Shown piece by piece: positions 23,411 through 34,009 of a stretch of DNA of 64,000 bases (position 1 is its first letter; the number at the start of each line of letters is the position of its first letter). The DNA comes from Sternotherus odoratus (taxonomy: Eukaryota; Chordata; Testudines; Kinosternidae). The notes under the pieces are model-generated. The model made no database searches, was not told the origin of the DNA, and saw only the letters and a program-made list of their open reading frames with translations. Both the position numbers and the translations under genes were made by a program. Location: positions 7,016,651 to 7,080,650 of the forward strand of contig JAVMKO010000003.1 of the NCBI GenBank assembly GCA_032164245.1, given 5' to 3'.

Positions 23411-23749
23411 TTGAAGGCCAGCTGCACTCTGATGTGGAAACTACAGAACCCAAACCACCAAAAAAGAAAATCAACCTTCTGCTGGTGGCATCTGGCTCAG
23501 ATAACGAGTATGAGTCGGTCCACACTGCTTTGGATTGCTATCGAGCAGGGACGCATGTTCCTGGAATGGTGGTTGAAGCCTGAAGGGACATATGAATCTT
23601 TAGCACATCTGGTACAGAAATATCTTGTGATGCCAGCTACAACAGTGCTATGAGAATGCCTGTTCTCACTTTCAGGTGACATTGTAAACAAGAAACAGGC
23701 AGCATTATCTCCTGCAAATGTAAACAAACTTGTTTGTCTGAGCGATTAG
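23411..23749 (+). pseudogene. Dead hAT transposase fragment (BED-type, C-terminal dimerisation domain)
   Basis: From about 23450 one frame reads as the acidic linker ending in HTALDCYRAG. After a frameshift near 23545-23570 the next frame reads ESLAHLVQKYLVMPATTV, then FSLSGDIVNKKQAALSPANV and KLVCLSD, up to TAG at 23747-23749. These are the conserved hAT C-terminal dimerisation signatures found in ZBED1-like proteins and their source transposons. A TGA at 23651-23653 replaces a serine-like position. No BED finger or RNase H-like catalytic core is visible upstream. I infer a transposon relic rather than a domesticated ZBED gene. Confidence 0.7.
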
Positions 23750-24556
23750 TTGAACAAGGAGTAGGAAATTTGGTGGCCTGAGAAGGGAAAGAGTCCGGGA
23801 AAGAGAGATAAAAGAGATGTAGGAACAGTACTGGTTGTTGGGGTGTGGGGAACATCAGCATGGAATCATATGGCTTGGGTCCCAGTATTGTGGGAGGAAA
23901 ACCAAAAAATGAGAAATCATTTATGGAACTTAACACAGTTAAATAAGCAACAGTATGAGGAGAGGTTTTAAAGGATGTTCAGGATGTGAGGATAACAAAA
24001 CAGCTGTGTAGGGAACTGGAAGCAGCAATCAATGAAATGGGAAAACTCATGAACAATCCTCATGTAAGCAGAATCTGAATAAGCTCTCCCCTGACATCTG
24101 CTGGTGAGCTGTGGAAAAAGACTTCAGATGCTAAGCTTGTTTGCATGGACACACCCACCCTGCCTAGGGGTTTAGCATGTTGGGATTGCTTGCCCAAATG
24201 ATCAGTTGTGGCTGGTGACGGATCCCCCGTCTCCTTGTTACTGGGGCAGGAGTAATAAAGTGTTGTTATTCTTGTGTGGACCAAGGACAGCAGAATGGTA
24301 CCTGGCATGCGCTGATGGAGGGACTCACTCTCAACTGAATGGCACTTTCTAGGCAGAAGACATGGTTTCCAAAGCCCAAAGAGTTAAGAGAGAATGGGGT
24401 CAGGCATTTGTACTTGATGGTGTGTTCCTACTTAAGGGGCTTAGACACCATTTGATCTATTTCTTTCAATGGTATAATCAAAGAGCTAATTTAGGCTCAA
24501 TTGGGTGTTTTATTATGTGCTGTGGAGCTGAAATCACAGATATCTAGGTCTATGTA
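23750..24556. other. Intergenic, possible retroelement remnant
   Basis: Contains an AATAAA-bearing stretch near 24250 that looks LTR-like, but no boundaries or coding sequence support this. Confidence 0.25.
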
Positions 24557-24716
24557 CAGTGAAACCTTGATTTAACGGACTAATTCGGGCGAGGGGGTGT
24601 CTGTTAAATCCAAAAGTCTGTTATTTAATAATTTTTTTAAATTATTAAATAACAGGACTTTTGGATTTAACAGACACCCCCTCGCCCAAATTAGTCCGTT
24701 ATATCAAGGTTTTACC
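24557..24716. mobile_element. Long-hairpin MITE, almost fully palindromic
   Basis: The left arm begins CAGTGAAACCTTGATTTAAC after GTA. The right arm mirrors it through ATCAAGGTTTTACC. The two arms of about 75 bp pair nearly base for base around an AT-rich centre near 24638. CAGT-type ends suggest a Tc1/mariner (pogo) origin. The last bases of the right end have diverged. Confidence 0.75.
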
Positions 24717-25560
24717 ATCAACCCGCCCGCCCGGGTCCCGGCTGCTGCACTGGCCAAGGACAGCCACTGGGGGTGGGGTGCAGAGAAGGGACAGGCACAT
24801 TAAAGGGACTTTTGGGTTGCTAGAGTTAAGTCCCTGAGGGGAAAAGGACACGGCCCAACTCACTTGGGGGTGGGTCTTTTGCTCATGGTTTGTGTTTTTG
24901 AACCCTAGTTGGGGTGTTTTCCCCAATTAATGCTGAGTTACTTCCCTTCTTTTATTAAAAGGTTTTCCTACCCTCAGACTCTGTGCTTGCCAGAGGGGAA
25001 GTATTGCCTCTCCTAGGCGTCCAGGGGGTGGTGTGTCATTGCCGAGGTCACTGGGTGGGGGCTCAAGCTGGTTTTGTGTTACGTTGTTGAAAAGAAACTT
25101 TTAGATACAGAACCCAGCCCTTGCTGCTGGCTCCCCCTGGCTGAAGGGTATAGACGAGTATAGTAAAAGTGAATTACCTGCTTGTGGTACGGCAGCTTCC
25201 TGATTCAGAAACTACTGGTAGGACTAAAAGAAATTCAAGGCAGGGAAATCCCGGGGTTCATAACCAATAAGATGCTGGGACAATGGAGAAAAATAAGAGT
25301 AGATTGGTGCGGGGCACTGCTCACTGGGCTATTAAACTGGTAAAAGGTGTAAGCTTGATGAAATATGGATCTTTCCTAGCAGTACCAGGACTAAGTGGGG
25401 GCATGAGAGTGTATAGTATCCAGACATGGATTATATTTTAAAGGAAGATGTTCCCCATCCTCAGATCTTGGTAAGGATGGCAGGGGAGAGGGGGGAAGGT
25501 CTGGAAAGCCCCCGAGACCTTATATTGTTCCAAGAGGCAAGGCACCTGGTTTTGTCATTG
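24717..25560. other. Intergenic, unidentified, possibly retroelement-derived
   Basis: No boundary was found. It precedes an uninterrupted frame of unknown origin. Confidence 0.3.
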
Positions 25561-25564
25561 TGAC

Positions 25565-25927
25565 ATGCTGCAAAGTGCATTGCTGGCTTGTGGGTTCACC
25601 TGGGATGAAAACACCCAAAATTGCACAGTACAGCTGAGGCAATGGGGACAAAGTCAAGCCAAAGTTGCAAAGGCTGGAGAAGGCAAATATTGGGTAACCC
25701 CATGGATCGGACACTTCCAGTATAGGATGCAAACGTGCTATTGTGATTGGCCAACGTTCTGTTTAGTTCTGAGAACGGTTATCCAAATAGGAATTTTTCC
25801 AATTCCCCGGCATGATTTCCACAGTGTATTAGTCGATGCCTCTCTCGCTGGCCTTAAATCAAAGCCAACGTGCTATCTTCCCCTAGGAGCAACTCAGTGG
25901 GGTGGTGAACGGCTTGTTTGCTCAAGA
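25565..25927 (+). other. Unrecognised 121-codon open frame
   Basis: The frame opens with ATG at 25565 and closes at 25927 without interruption. It encodes several cysteines and tryptophans (CGFTW near residue 9, TCYCDWPTFC around 58-67), which is not typical of a composition artefact. I recognise no family. It lies in a repeat-rich stretch, so a retroelement origin is possible. It could equally be chance: no splice context or neighbour supports a gene. Confidence 0.25.
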
Positions 25928-26224
25928 TAGTGGTGAGGTCGCATTGAGACCCATAGCATCAGCAGTAGGCACGGCATCCCCACCCTCTGGAAACTTTCCT
26001 GCTGTCTCTCAGGCTGCAGGTGACTAGGGACAGCCTGGTACCATGTGCGAAAGGGAGGATTTCAGGCCTTTCCTTTGCATCTCGATTAGCTGCTTTTTGC
26101 ACCAACACTGTTGTGAAAATACCACGTGCCCTTCCCCATCTAATAGTTTCTGCATGAGCACAACTGGGCAGCTAGGATTAGTCAGCTGGGACTAATTAGG
26201 GATTAGTCAAGATCAGGGCCCCAT

Positions 26225-26545
26225 TGTAGAGGTGCGGTGTATACTCATAGCAAGAGGAAGTCCATACCTCAGAGAGTTTACAATCTAAGTAGGCAAAGGG
26301 TTGAAGAAAGGAAGGATGATTGTCCCCATTGTATAGAGGGGGAACTGAGGCACAGAGGCTGGGATTAGGATCTTAACAAAATTAGGTGCCCAACTTCCAC
26401 TGAAATTCAGTAGGAGTTGGGTGCATAACTTCTCAGGTCCTTCGGAAATCCCAGCCAGAGAGATTAAGTGACTTGCCCACGGTAACACAGGAAGTCTGTT
26501 GCAGAGCCAAAGCTTAAACCCAGGTCCCCCAAGTGCTTTAACCAC
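26225..26545 (-). repeat. MIR-type SINE, antisense
   Basis: The antisense MIR words appear in order: CCCCATTGTATAGAGGGGG, AACTGAGGCACAGAGG, AAGTGACTTGCCCACGGTAA and GTCTGTTGCAGAGCC. An older tail piece precedes them. Confidence 0.65.
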
Positions 26546-27289
26546 AGGAAGTGAATGGTTCGGCCTTGATATAAACCCGTTAGAAACCCTCTTGTTTGCC
26601 ATCATTTTTTTGCTGGACCTTGGAAGAGACTGTATGATCTTTGTTTAGATTGCCTAGATTGTATCTTTGGGGGCAAAGATTGTCTTTGTTATAAAAGTGT
26701 GCCGTGTCTGGTCTAAAGAGCTGTCTAGCTGCTACCTCAATACAAATAAGTAAGTCGTATTATTGAGTTTGAATTTAATTTTTATTTGGAAAAAAAAATT
26801 AAGAGTGCCTTGTATTTCTTATCCAGTTTTAGCAGCTACAGCAAAATATGCCTACTGTACCCTCAGTGAATTGAAGAATCAGTCTTTCATTCTACAGATA
26901 CATATCTGGTTCATAATTGTTAAAAATCATCAAGTGCTTTAAGAATTCGTTGGTATTTAATTAGCATAGAATTAGCATTTCAGTCAGATGTGCTGCCGTG
27001 TTTGAGGTTTAGTTGGACAGCTAGTGTCTATCATTGAAGTGCCTGTGGATTATTAAAATCATGCGTATTTAAGATTAATAATTCCATGTGAGATACATAT
27101 TTATAGAGACAAATCCTGGCATCAGTATTCAACCGGGCGCTTAATGTGGTTTTCGTATCTTTGGTGCCAGGTTGCAGATAAAGCAAAACTTTGAATAAAT
27201 AGAGAACCCAGGAGAATTCATCTTGCAAAACACTTTCAGTCACTGCCTAGACTAGAGGATAAGAGATTGTGTATCTGTGTGCCGTTCCT
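26546..27289. other. Intergenic, AT-rich, no gene
   Basis: No repeat ends seen. About 26930-27060 is AT-rich with several TAATTA-like words and could be conserved noncoding sequence. Confidence 0.35.
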
Positions 27290-27520
27290 GAGTCCGTTAC
27301 AGATTGCCTGAGAGACTTCTCCAAGATCTCACACTCTCTGTGTCTCCCTTCCCCATCTGTACAATGAGGGTAATAATCCCTCCTTTCACCCACCCTGTCT
27401 GTCTTGTCTATATACACTCTATATGTGTGGGGCTGGGATTGTCCTACTCTGTATCTGGACTGTACCCAGTATAATTGGGGCTGGATTGTCACTGGGACTT
27501 TTAGGGGTTACTGGAATAGA
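27290..27520 (+). repeat. MIR-type SINE, sense
   Basis: Contains CTTCCCCATCTGTACAATGA followed by GGGTAATAATCCC, then a tail with CCAGTATAATTGGGGCTGGA, in MIR order. Confidence 0.6.
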
Positions 27521-27617
27521 AGTAATTTTAAAAGAAAGCACAATTATCTTTTAAAGAGGATAAAGTAAAGTTTGTAAATTGCTAGTGGCTATATAGCTGT
27601 GAGCGACCATATGACAT

Positions 27618-28025
27618 ATTCAAGAATAGCAGCCGTGTTAGTCTGTATCCGTAAAGAAAGTGAGGAATACTTGTAGCACCTTAGAGACTAACTAGTTTAT
27701 TTCAGCATAAGCTTTTGTGGGCTATAGCTCACTTCATCGGATGCATAGAATGGAACAGAAGTAAGATGCATTTATACACACCGAAAGAAAGAAAGAAAAA
27801 ACAATTGTACATTAACATACCAATTCTAAGAGGGCTGTTAAATGTAGATGGGCCATTATCAGTAGGAGAAAAAAATACCTTTTGAAATGGATTTCTGTAT
27901 CAGGTAAATTAACTCAGGAAATGCAATCAATTAGTGTAATGAGAGAACCATTCGCAAGTTCTATTGAGCCCCTGGTTAATTGTATCCAATTTGAAAATTA
28001 ATTCCAGTGTCTGCCATTTCTGGTA
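27618..28025 (-). mobile_element. Penelope-like element 3' region, antisense
   Basis: The + strand left edge AGCAGCCGTGTTAGTCTG is the complement of the PLE terminus. It is followed by the antisense tail (CACCTTAGAGACTAAC, CATAAGCTTTTGTG). Minus-strand translation near 27900-28020 gives LELIFKLDTINQGLNR, the end of the GIY-YIG domain region. Truncated on the coding side. Confidence 0.75.
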
Positions 28026-28029
28026 GTAT

Positions 28030-29030
28030 TTGGAAACAGTACACACGCACACACACTCTCTCTCTCTGTCTCTGTCGTGCATTTTAATAGGTCAAGCCCT
28101 TTAGAATGGATAGATTTTGTCCCAAAGTGGTTTTATTCTTTAAAATGAACGGGGGGAAGGGTTTAGAAAAAAATGTTGACGTAATTTGAGGGTTGTGCTT
28201 TTTTAAATTTCATGCCATTATAAAAAAGATCTCGATATTTATATAAAAATGTTAAAGATTTACCAAAAACTGGGTTTAGCGGGTGAAAAGTTTCAATAAC
28301 CATTTTGGTTTAAAAAAAGAAACCCTGAAAAAAAGGTATTAAAAGATTTAGTGAATATTTTTGAAAGTGCAAAGAGAGTCTGTTTCCAACCCTTTGAAAT
28401 GAAAGCAACTTTAACCTGGTTTTTTTTGGGGGGGGGGGGGGAAGAGGTGGGGGGAATAATACCAACTTTAATAAAATGAAAGATCTAATACACATTTCTT
28501 TCCAGAGGTGTTTCAGACCCAGCCAAAGTATTTGCCTCATGCTTTGGTGAGTGCCATCTTTTTCACTGTGCGGGTATCCTAGCCGGTTATTACCTTTTCA
28601 GTGATCTCAGTGCATGGGCCAGCCGGGCACTGATTTAAATAACCTCGTCATGCACAGCCTATATAAACGACATCTCAGTCACTGTAAGCCACTCGCATGA
28701 GCCGCTGCTCAGTGTGTTTCCTCCCTGGCGCTGGACAGGAGCTGCTGCCTAGGCTGGGATCTCTGCTGAAGTGGAAAGAGTGTAATTTAAGGCATGACTT
28801 GCTTCCTCCCAGGAAGTCATTTCCGAGTAATTAATTACAGCCTCCTTCGGTTTCAAGGTGGATGATCATACGCTCAGCGCTGCCAACGAGCTGTGTGTGT
28901 GTGGCCCGGCCTCCGACGGATTCTGGCTCAGGCATTCAGAAAGGAGTTTCAGACCCGTAGGGAGTCAGGTATAGGGCAAATGATGCTCCATCGGGGGCAG
29001 GGATTAAGTAGAAATCTTGATGCAGCTGAG
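28030..29030. other. Non-repetitive intergenic block with candidate regulatory sequence
   Basis: A T8/G13 homopolymer pair lies near 28421-28441. From about 28580 to 28880 the sequence has no resemblance to repeats here and includes TATATAAA (28660-28667) and AGTAATTAATTACAGCC. It could be an enhancer or promoter of an unseen transcript. No coding exon is attached. Confidence 0.3.
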
Positions 29031-29290
29031 GGAAGAAGAAGGTTTTGTAATTAAGACACTGGAATCCGATGTGGATTTGATCCCTGGAGCAGCTGCAGAG
29101 TTCCTGTGGGACCTTGGGCACATCACTTAATCTCTCTGCAATTCAGTTCCCCAGTAGCAAAACAGGAAATATTACTGTCCCCTTCTCCTTCTTTCCTGAG
29201 ACTGACCTCTTTGGAAGAGGGGCTGGCCTACTGTATGTACAGCACCAAACACGATGCGATCTTTAGGTGCTACCATGCTGCAAGTAAAAA
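29030..29290 (+). repeat. MIR SINE, sense
   Basis: The MIR core GACCTTGGGCACATCACTTA is followed by CTCTGCAATTCAGTTCCCC and a tail with GTACAGCACC and GGTGCTACCATG. Confidence 0.65.
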
Positions 29291-29309
29291 ACAGCGAAAA
29301 CTTGGTTGG

Positions 29310-29760
29310 AACAAGTATCCAAGAATCAGGAGACTTCTAGATTTGCCGTCATCCCTGCAACTAACTCACAGTGTGACCTAGTATAAGTCCCTGAACGTCC
29401 TTACCTTAGGTGACACCTTATAGACCTGTGGCACCTTATAGACTAACAGATGTATTAGAGCATAAGCTTTTATGGGTGAATACCCACTTCGTCAGATGCA
29501 TGCAGTGGCTCTGACATGCATCTGATGAAGTGGGTATTCACCCACGAAAGCGCCTGCTCTAATACATCTGTTAGTCTATAAGGTGCCACAGGACTCTTTG
29601 TCGCTTTTGCAGATCCAGACTAACACGGCTACCTCTCTGATTCCTTACCTTAGTTTCTCCACCTGGAAAACTAGGGTAATAATTCACTAGCTCACAGAGA
29701 TGCTGTGCGGCGTGATTGTTGGTAAAAAATCCCTTGAGATCCCAAGTGACTCCAGAAGAT
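29310..29760 (+). repeat. MIR SINE split by a Penelope-like insertion
   Basis: The left part (to 29409) has GTGTGACCTAGTATAAGTCC. The right part (from 29642) resumes with CTTAGTTTCTCCACCTGG. The insert at 29410-29641 carries a direct duplication, so the two parts were once contiguous. Confidence 0.65.
29410..29641 (+). mobile_element. Foldback Penelope-like tail with 12-bp TSD
   Basis: TCCTTACCTTAG is duplicated at 29398-29409 and 29642-29653. The insert folds on itself: 29425-29505 pairs with about 29509-29592 over roughly 75 bp. It then ends with CCAGACTAACACGGCTACC, the sense PLE terminus. Confidence 0.85.
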
Positions 29761-29783
29761 CAGCAGAGTTTTTTATTGTATCT

Positions 29784-29857
29784 ATACTAAACACGATAAA
29801 TCAACCCCCTCTGGATCGATCGCTACCAGCTGATCTGGCGGGTAGTGTAGACAAGCC
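29784..29857. repeat. Fragment of the TTA-flanked Harbinger-like MITE
   Basis: GATCGATCGCTACC and GGGTAGTGTAGACAAGCC match the right ends of the copies at 4083 and 56177. Confidence 0.5.
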
Positions 29858-29877
29858 TTTACTCTGAACAATAAGAG

Positions 29878-30380
29878 CAGGGGTCTCAAACATGCGGCCC
29901 GGGGGCCACATGCGGCCCGCAAAGCCCTTCCCTGCGGCCCGCCAAGCTTCCTGGCGCCCCCCCTCCCCCCCCATAGCAGTTTGCAGGATGGAGGGGCCAG
30001 AAGTGGAGGCTTCTCTGCTGCCTGGCTGGGCCGCGCGTGTTTCTAGCTCTGGACTTCCTATATTGCTCTTGCTTTGTTTGCCAAACAGCTGTTGGTGGTG
30101 CCTAGCGCTTTCCAGGAGGGAATGGGGAGCTGCGTGCTCAGAGGAGGAGGTGGGGCAGGGGTGGGACCTCTTGGAAGGGGTGGAGTGGGGGCGGAGCTGG
30201 GGCAGCGAGGGCAGGGTGTGTGTCAGTGGTGCGACCCTCGGGCCAGTGCACTAGTCCTCATGGAAGGGGTGGAGTGGGGGCAGAGCCGGGGCAGCGAGGG
30301 TATGTGTGTGTGTCAGTGGTGCGGCCTTCGGGCCAGTGCATTAGTCCTCATGCGGCCCTCATGGTCGTTTGAGACCCCTG
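29878..30380. mobile_element. hAT MITE with perfect 8-bp TSD
   Basis: Ends CAGGGGTCTCAAACATGCGG and GTCGTTTGAGACCCCTG. The duplication AATAAGAG is at 29870-29877 and 30381-30388. The interior has a tandem pair of about 80-bp units containing GGGCCAGTGCA and TTAGTCCTCATG (near 30235 and 30330). Confidence 0.88.
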
Positions 30381-30700
30381 AATAAGAGGAAATTTCAGAC
30401 CTAAGAGCCAGGTGCTGCTTGTTTGCGGTTAGTTGAGATCGGCCTTTCGTACCTTCAGGAAGGGATCTGGAAGATAGGTAGCTATTTGTGCTATTGATAA
30501 AAAGCAGATCTCTGTCCCCACCTGCTGGGAACTTCCAATTGTCAGAGCTCTTCAAAATTCCACTGACCAGCTGGGCGGAACACTGGGGTCTGCAGCTTGT
30601 TTCAAGATTCTTTCCTGTACTCGTTGTTGCTGCTTCTTCTGGTCCTTCCCTGGTTTTTAGCCAAATCCATAGTTCCATCTCTTTCCATCTGCCGCTAGGG

Positions 30701-30990
30701 CAGGGATCAGCAACCTTGGCATGCGGGACCGCAGGGTAAGCCCCCTTAACGGGCCCCACCAGTTTGTTTACTTGCAGGTTCGCCAACCATGGCTCCCACT
30801 GGCCGTGGTTCGCCATCCCAGTCCAATGGGGGCTGAGGGAAGTGACGGCCAGCACCGCGCTGTTTCCCGCAGCCCCCATTGGACTGGGACAGCGGGAAGT
30901 GTGGTCGGCGAACCGACAAGTAAACAAACCAGCGGGGGCCCCTAAGGGTGCTTACCCTACGGTCCTGCATGCCAAGGTTGCCGATCCCTG
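30701..30990. mobile_element. hAT MITE, near-palindromic
   Basis: Ends CAGGGATCAGCAACCTTGGC and GCCAAGGTTGCCGATCCCTG. The flanking 8-mers CGCTAGGG (30693-30700) and CTCTAGGG (30991-30998) differ at one position. The two halves are largely inverted copies, pairing through CCAGTCCAATGGGGGC and CCCCCATTGGACTGGG. Confidence 0.8.
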
Positions 30991-31320
30991 CTCTAGGGTT
31001 TCCTTCCTTTCACCCCGCTGCACTCTAAAGTTCAGATTCTCAGCTTGGGTAGCTCCATTGTTTTCCATTCTGAAGTGTTACACCAATTGACACCCGTCAA
31101 GGAGCCGACCTCAGCTACTTCACTGCACTCTCTCTTATAGCCAATGGCTAATTCATCTATCCTAAGGATCACAGGATCTTTTTCTGCCAGCCATGCCATC
31201 CTTCTCTAAAGCGTAGAGTGTACGTTTTTTGGAGCAGGGACCACATCTCTGGTCTGTAAGTTTCCTAGCACTCGTTTGGGGCATTAGAGTAACTCTAATC
31301 CGAATACCCCTATGATGGGT

Positions 31321-32501
31321 TGACACTCCCAGGGTGCATCTGGGAGACGTGAGACCCTCTGCACCCCTCTAACCACCCAGCTGGGCTGGCCTTGCTCACA
31401 CTGCTTTGTTGGAGACATACACCCAGCCTCTCCAGGCCTTGTTATCACCCAACACAACAGCAGGTGGCGCCACCCACCCAACTGAGTTACCTGAGTGCTA
31501 AGCCACTCAAAGACAGACAGCCACTTTCTCGTTTCCCAAGGCTGGCACCTCACATTGGAGTATAAGCCCAGAATTATACCGTCTTGCACGGCACAGGGAT
31601 CTGTACAATGTAAGCTCATTAATAAAGTTCCCCTCAATGTGGGAAAGAGATGCAACAGCCTTTGCTCCCAGAACTGAGGTTATCCCCAGACACTTCACTT
31701 AAAGGCACACTGGTTTAGATCAAGCATAAAACAAGTTTATTAACTACAGAATGATAGATTTTAAGTGATTATAAGTGATCAGATCAAAGCAGCTTACTAG
31801 CAAATAAACAACACCACAAAGTGAGTCCTATGGAAACTAGATAGGATCTGAATTAGAAATTTCTCACCTTGACTGATGATACAAGCAGGCTTGCAGATTC
31901 CTAAGGCACGAACTGCATTGGCTTTGCAGCTTGGATTTCCCTTCCCCCATTCCAAGTTCTTCTTCTTTTGGAGCTTCTCTCAGGTGTTGATTTGTGGGGG
32001 AGTGAAGAACAAAAGATGATGTCACTCCCCACCTTATAGAGTGTTTCCATATGGCAGGAACCCTTTGTTTTAAGTCAAGTTCCCAGCCCACTTTGTAGAA
32101 AAATATAGGTACCAAAATGGAGTTCAGTGTCATGTGGTCTGGTTACATGCCCTGCTGAGTCATATCAGCCATTACTAACAGGCCGGCTGAAATGTTTACA
32201 GGAAGGCTAAGCCCCTTCACAGTCCAATGTCTTTGCTGATGGGCCATCAGCCTGTCTGGCTTCTTCACTGTTGTACCTGAAAGGCTGACTGTGGGTGTTT
32301 TCCAGAGTAAGCACATTTGAAATACAGACCCATGGTCAATATTCTTAACTTCAAATACAAAAATGATGCATGCACGCAAATAGGATAATCCTATTCAGCC
32401 CATTGTAACTTTTCCAGTGATACCTTACATGACACATCTAGTACAAAATGCATCATAATCACACCATAATCACACCAGTAAGAAAATATGGGTGTGTCAC
32501 A
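31321..32501 (-). mobile_element. Probable solo LTR of a turtle endogenous retroelement
   Basis: Read on the minus strand, the segment begins TGTGACACACCC and ends GGGAGTGTCA, the TG...CA pattern of LTRs. Inside are a TATA-like CTCTATAAGG (about 32030) and an AATAAA (about 31735) in the expected order. There is no internal coding sequence and I found no convincing target duplication. The flanks do not show a second LTR. Confidence 0.55.
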
Positions 32502-32785
32502 CCACGTCCCAAGTGTAATTCCATTGAAGTCAATACAATTTTTGTCCCATATTTTTAGCTCTTTACTAACGGTATCACTGCGGTTGATGAAAGAGCTTTC
32601 TCCACTGTAGCCCTCATAGAGCTGCAGAAAGGTTTTTAGACTGTCTAATTACCAGCCTGTCTTGCATCACTTTCTCCCTTCATTTCTTGCCCTCCAGCAT
32701 TTGGCTCCACGACTGAGCGATGTCACTTTGCCAAGCATCTGGGCCACCATTTGTTCAGCAGATACTAGAGACAGTGACTTACGAA
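32502..32785. other. Intergenic, nothing recognised
   Basis: Short stretch with no repeat or coding signature. Confidence 0.3.
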
Positions 32786-32977
32786 GGGGAGGGATAGGTC
32801 AGTGATTTGTATATTGGCCTGCTAAACCCAGCATTGTGAGTTCAATCCTTGAGGGGGCTATTTAGGGGTAGGGGGCAAAAATTTGGTGGATGATTTAGTG
32901 AGGGATTGGTCCTGCTTTGAGCAAGGGGTTAGACTAGATGATCTCCTGAGGTCTCTTCCAGCCTTGAGACTCTATGG
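32786..32977 (+). mobile_element. tRNA-derived SINE with CR1-like tail (CryI type)
   Basis: The head has an A-box-like TAGGTCAGTGATTTG and a B-box-like TTGTGAGTTCAATCC at tRNA spacing. The tail GGTTAGACTAGATGATCTCC, GAGGTCTCTTCCAGCC matches the CR1 3' end seen at 13430-13490. This head-tail design matches the tortoise polIII SINE known from cryptodiran turtles. Confidence 0.85.
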
Positions 32978-33764
32978 GTGAGAGTCTCAAAAGTGCTCAG
33001 CATAGATCTGACTATGCCCCCATTAAATGAGAGTCTAACCATTAGCAGCAGCATAATTAGTCCAATGCTTTGCACTCTTGAGTCTCCGTTCTCAAGTATA
33101 GGAGGATGCTGGACAGACTCTAAGTATATAACAATCCATGCTCGGTGATACTGTAGTAAACTGGAATGTTCTGGGATGCTCCTTAGGTTCTGATGCGCGT
33201 TATCTATCTACAGCCACGCATTACCGACCCAATTAGAAGGCATTGCGGTATTTGCATATTAATGATCTGAAGAGCAGGGGCAAATGGAGACAGACGCTCT
33301 GGCCCTGACTCCCAGCTGGTGTAAGTTAGAACTGGTCCATCCGCTTGAGTGGGCTGTTTTTATACCAGCTGAGTATCCAGCTCCGAGTGGTTTGTTCAGT
33401 GTCTGAGCAGTGCTTGTCTCAACGGAGCCTCAATCTTGCTTGGGCTCCCCAGTCTGAATGCCACAACCCTTTCCCACCTCAGCACACTCTCCCCCCAGTT
33501 TCTCTGGTCTCTTTTGGGGAATCTCTCCTACCTTTTAAATTTCTTGGGAGGAGGTTGCAAGTGGCCTTATGATCTTGGTCATGGGTGCTAGTTTTTATGT
33601 TTTAGAGTAGTATCAGAACAGGCATGTGACAAGAGCACCCTGGTAGCTGTGCCTCAGTTTCCCCTCTTCCCACTCCATTTACTTCAGTGTCCTTTTTGTT
33701 AAGCACATTTCAGTGCTTCAAGGATTTTTGCCCTCCATCCGAAGTCCTACTTCCTAGGGATGGT
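32978..33764. other. Intergenic, nothing recognised
   Basis: Non-repetitive to the eye. No coding support. Confidence 0.35.
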
Positions 33765-33850
33765 CTAGATAATACTCAGTCCTGGCTCAGTGCAGGGGAC
33801 TGAACTGGATGACCTGTTGAGGTCCCCTCCAGTCCTACACTTCTATGATC
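33765..33850 (+). mobile_element. CR1 3' end fragment, sense
   Basis: GGGGACTGAACTGGATGACC, GAGGTCCCCTCCAGTCC and TTCTATGA give the CR1 3' UTR end in order. Confidence 0.65.
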
Positions 33851-33908
33851 CCCCTAACAGAGGCAAGCAAGAAAGCCAACAAAACTAACCATCATCCAGC
33901 AATCAAAT

Positions 33909-33999
33909 AAGGACAGGGGGCGAGGGGTAATAGGAACCTATATAAGAAAAAGACCCCAAAATCGGGACTGTCCCTATAGAACTGGGACATCTAGTCACC
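33909..33999. mobile_element. AGGGTGACCAG-type MITE
   Basis: Contains GGACAGGGGGCGAGGGG, TATATAAGAAAAAGACCCC and GGGACTGTCCCTATA, as in the copy at 19795. Its right end is CTAGTCACC. The left end is lost. Confidence 0.6.
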
Positions 34000-34009
34000 A
34001 TAGAGGGGA

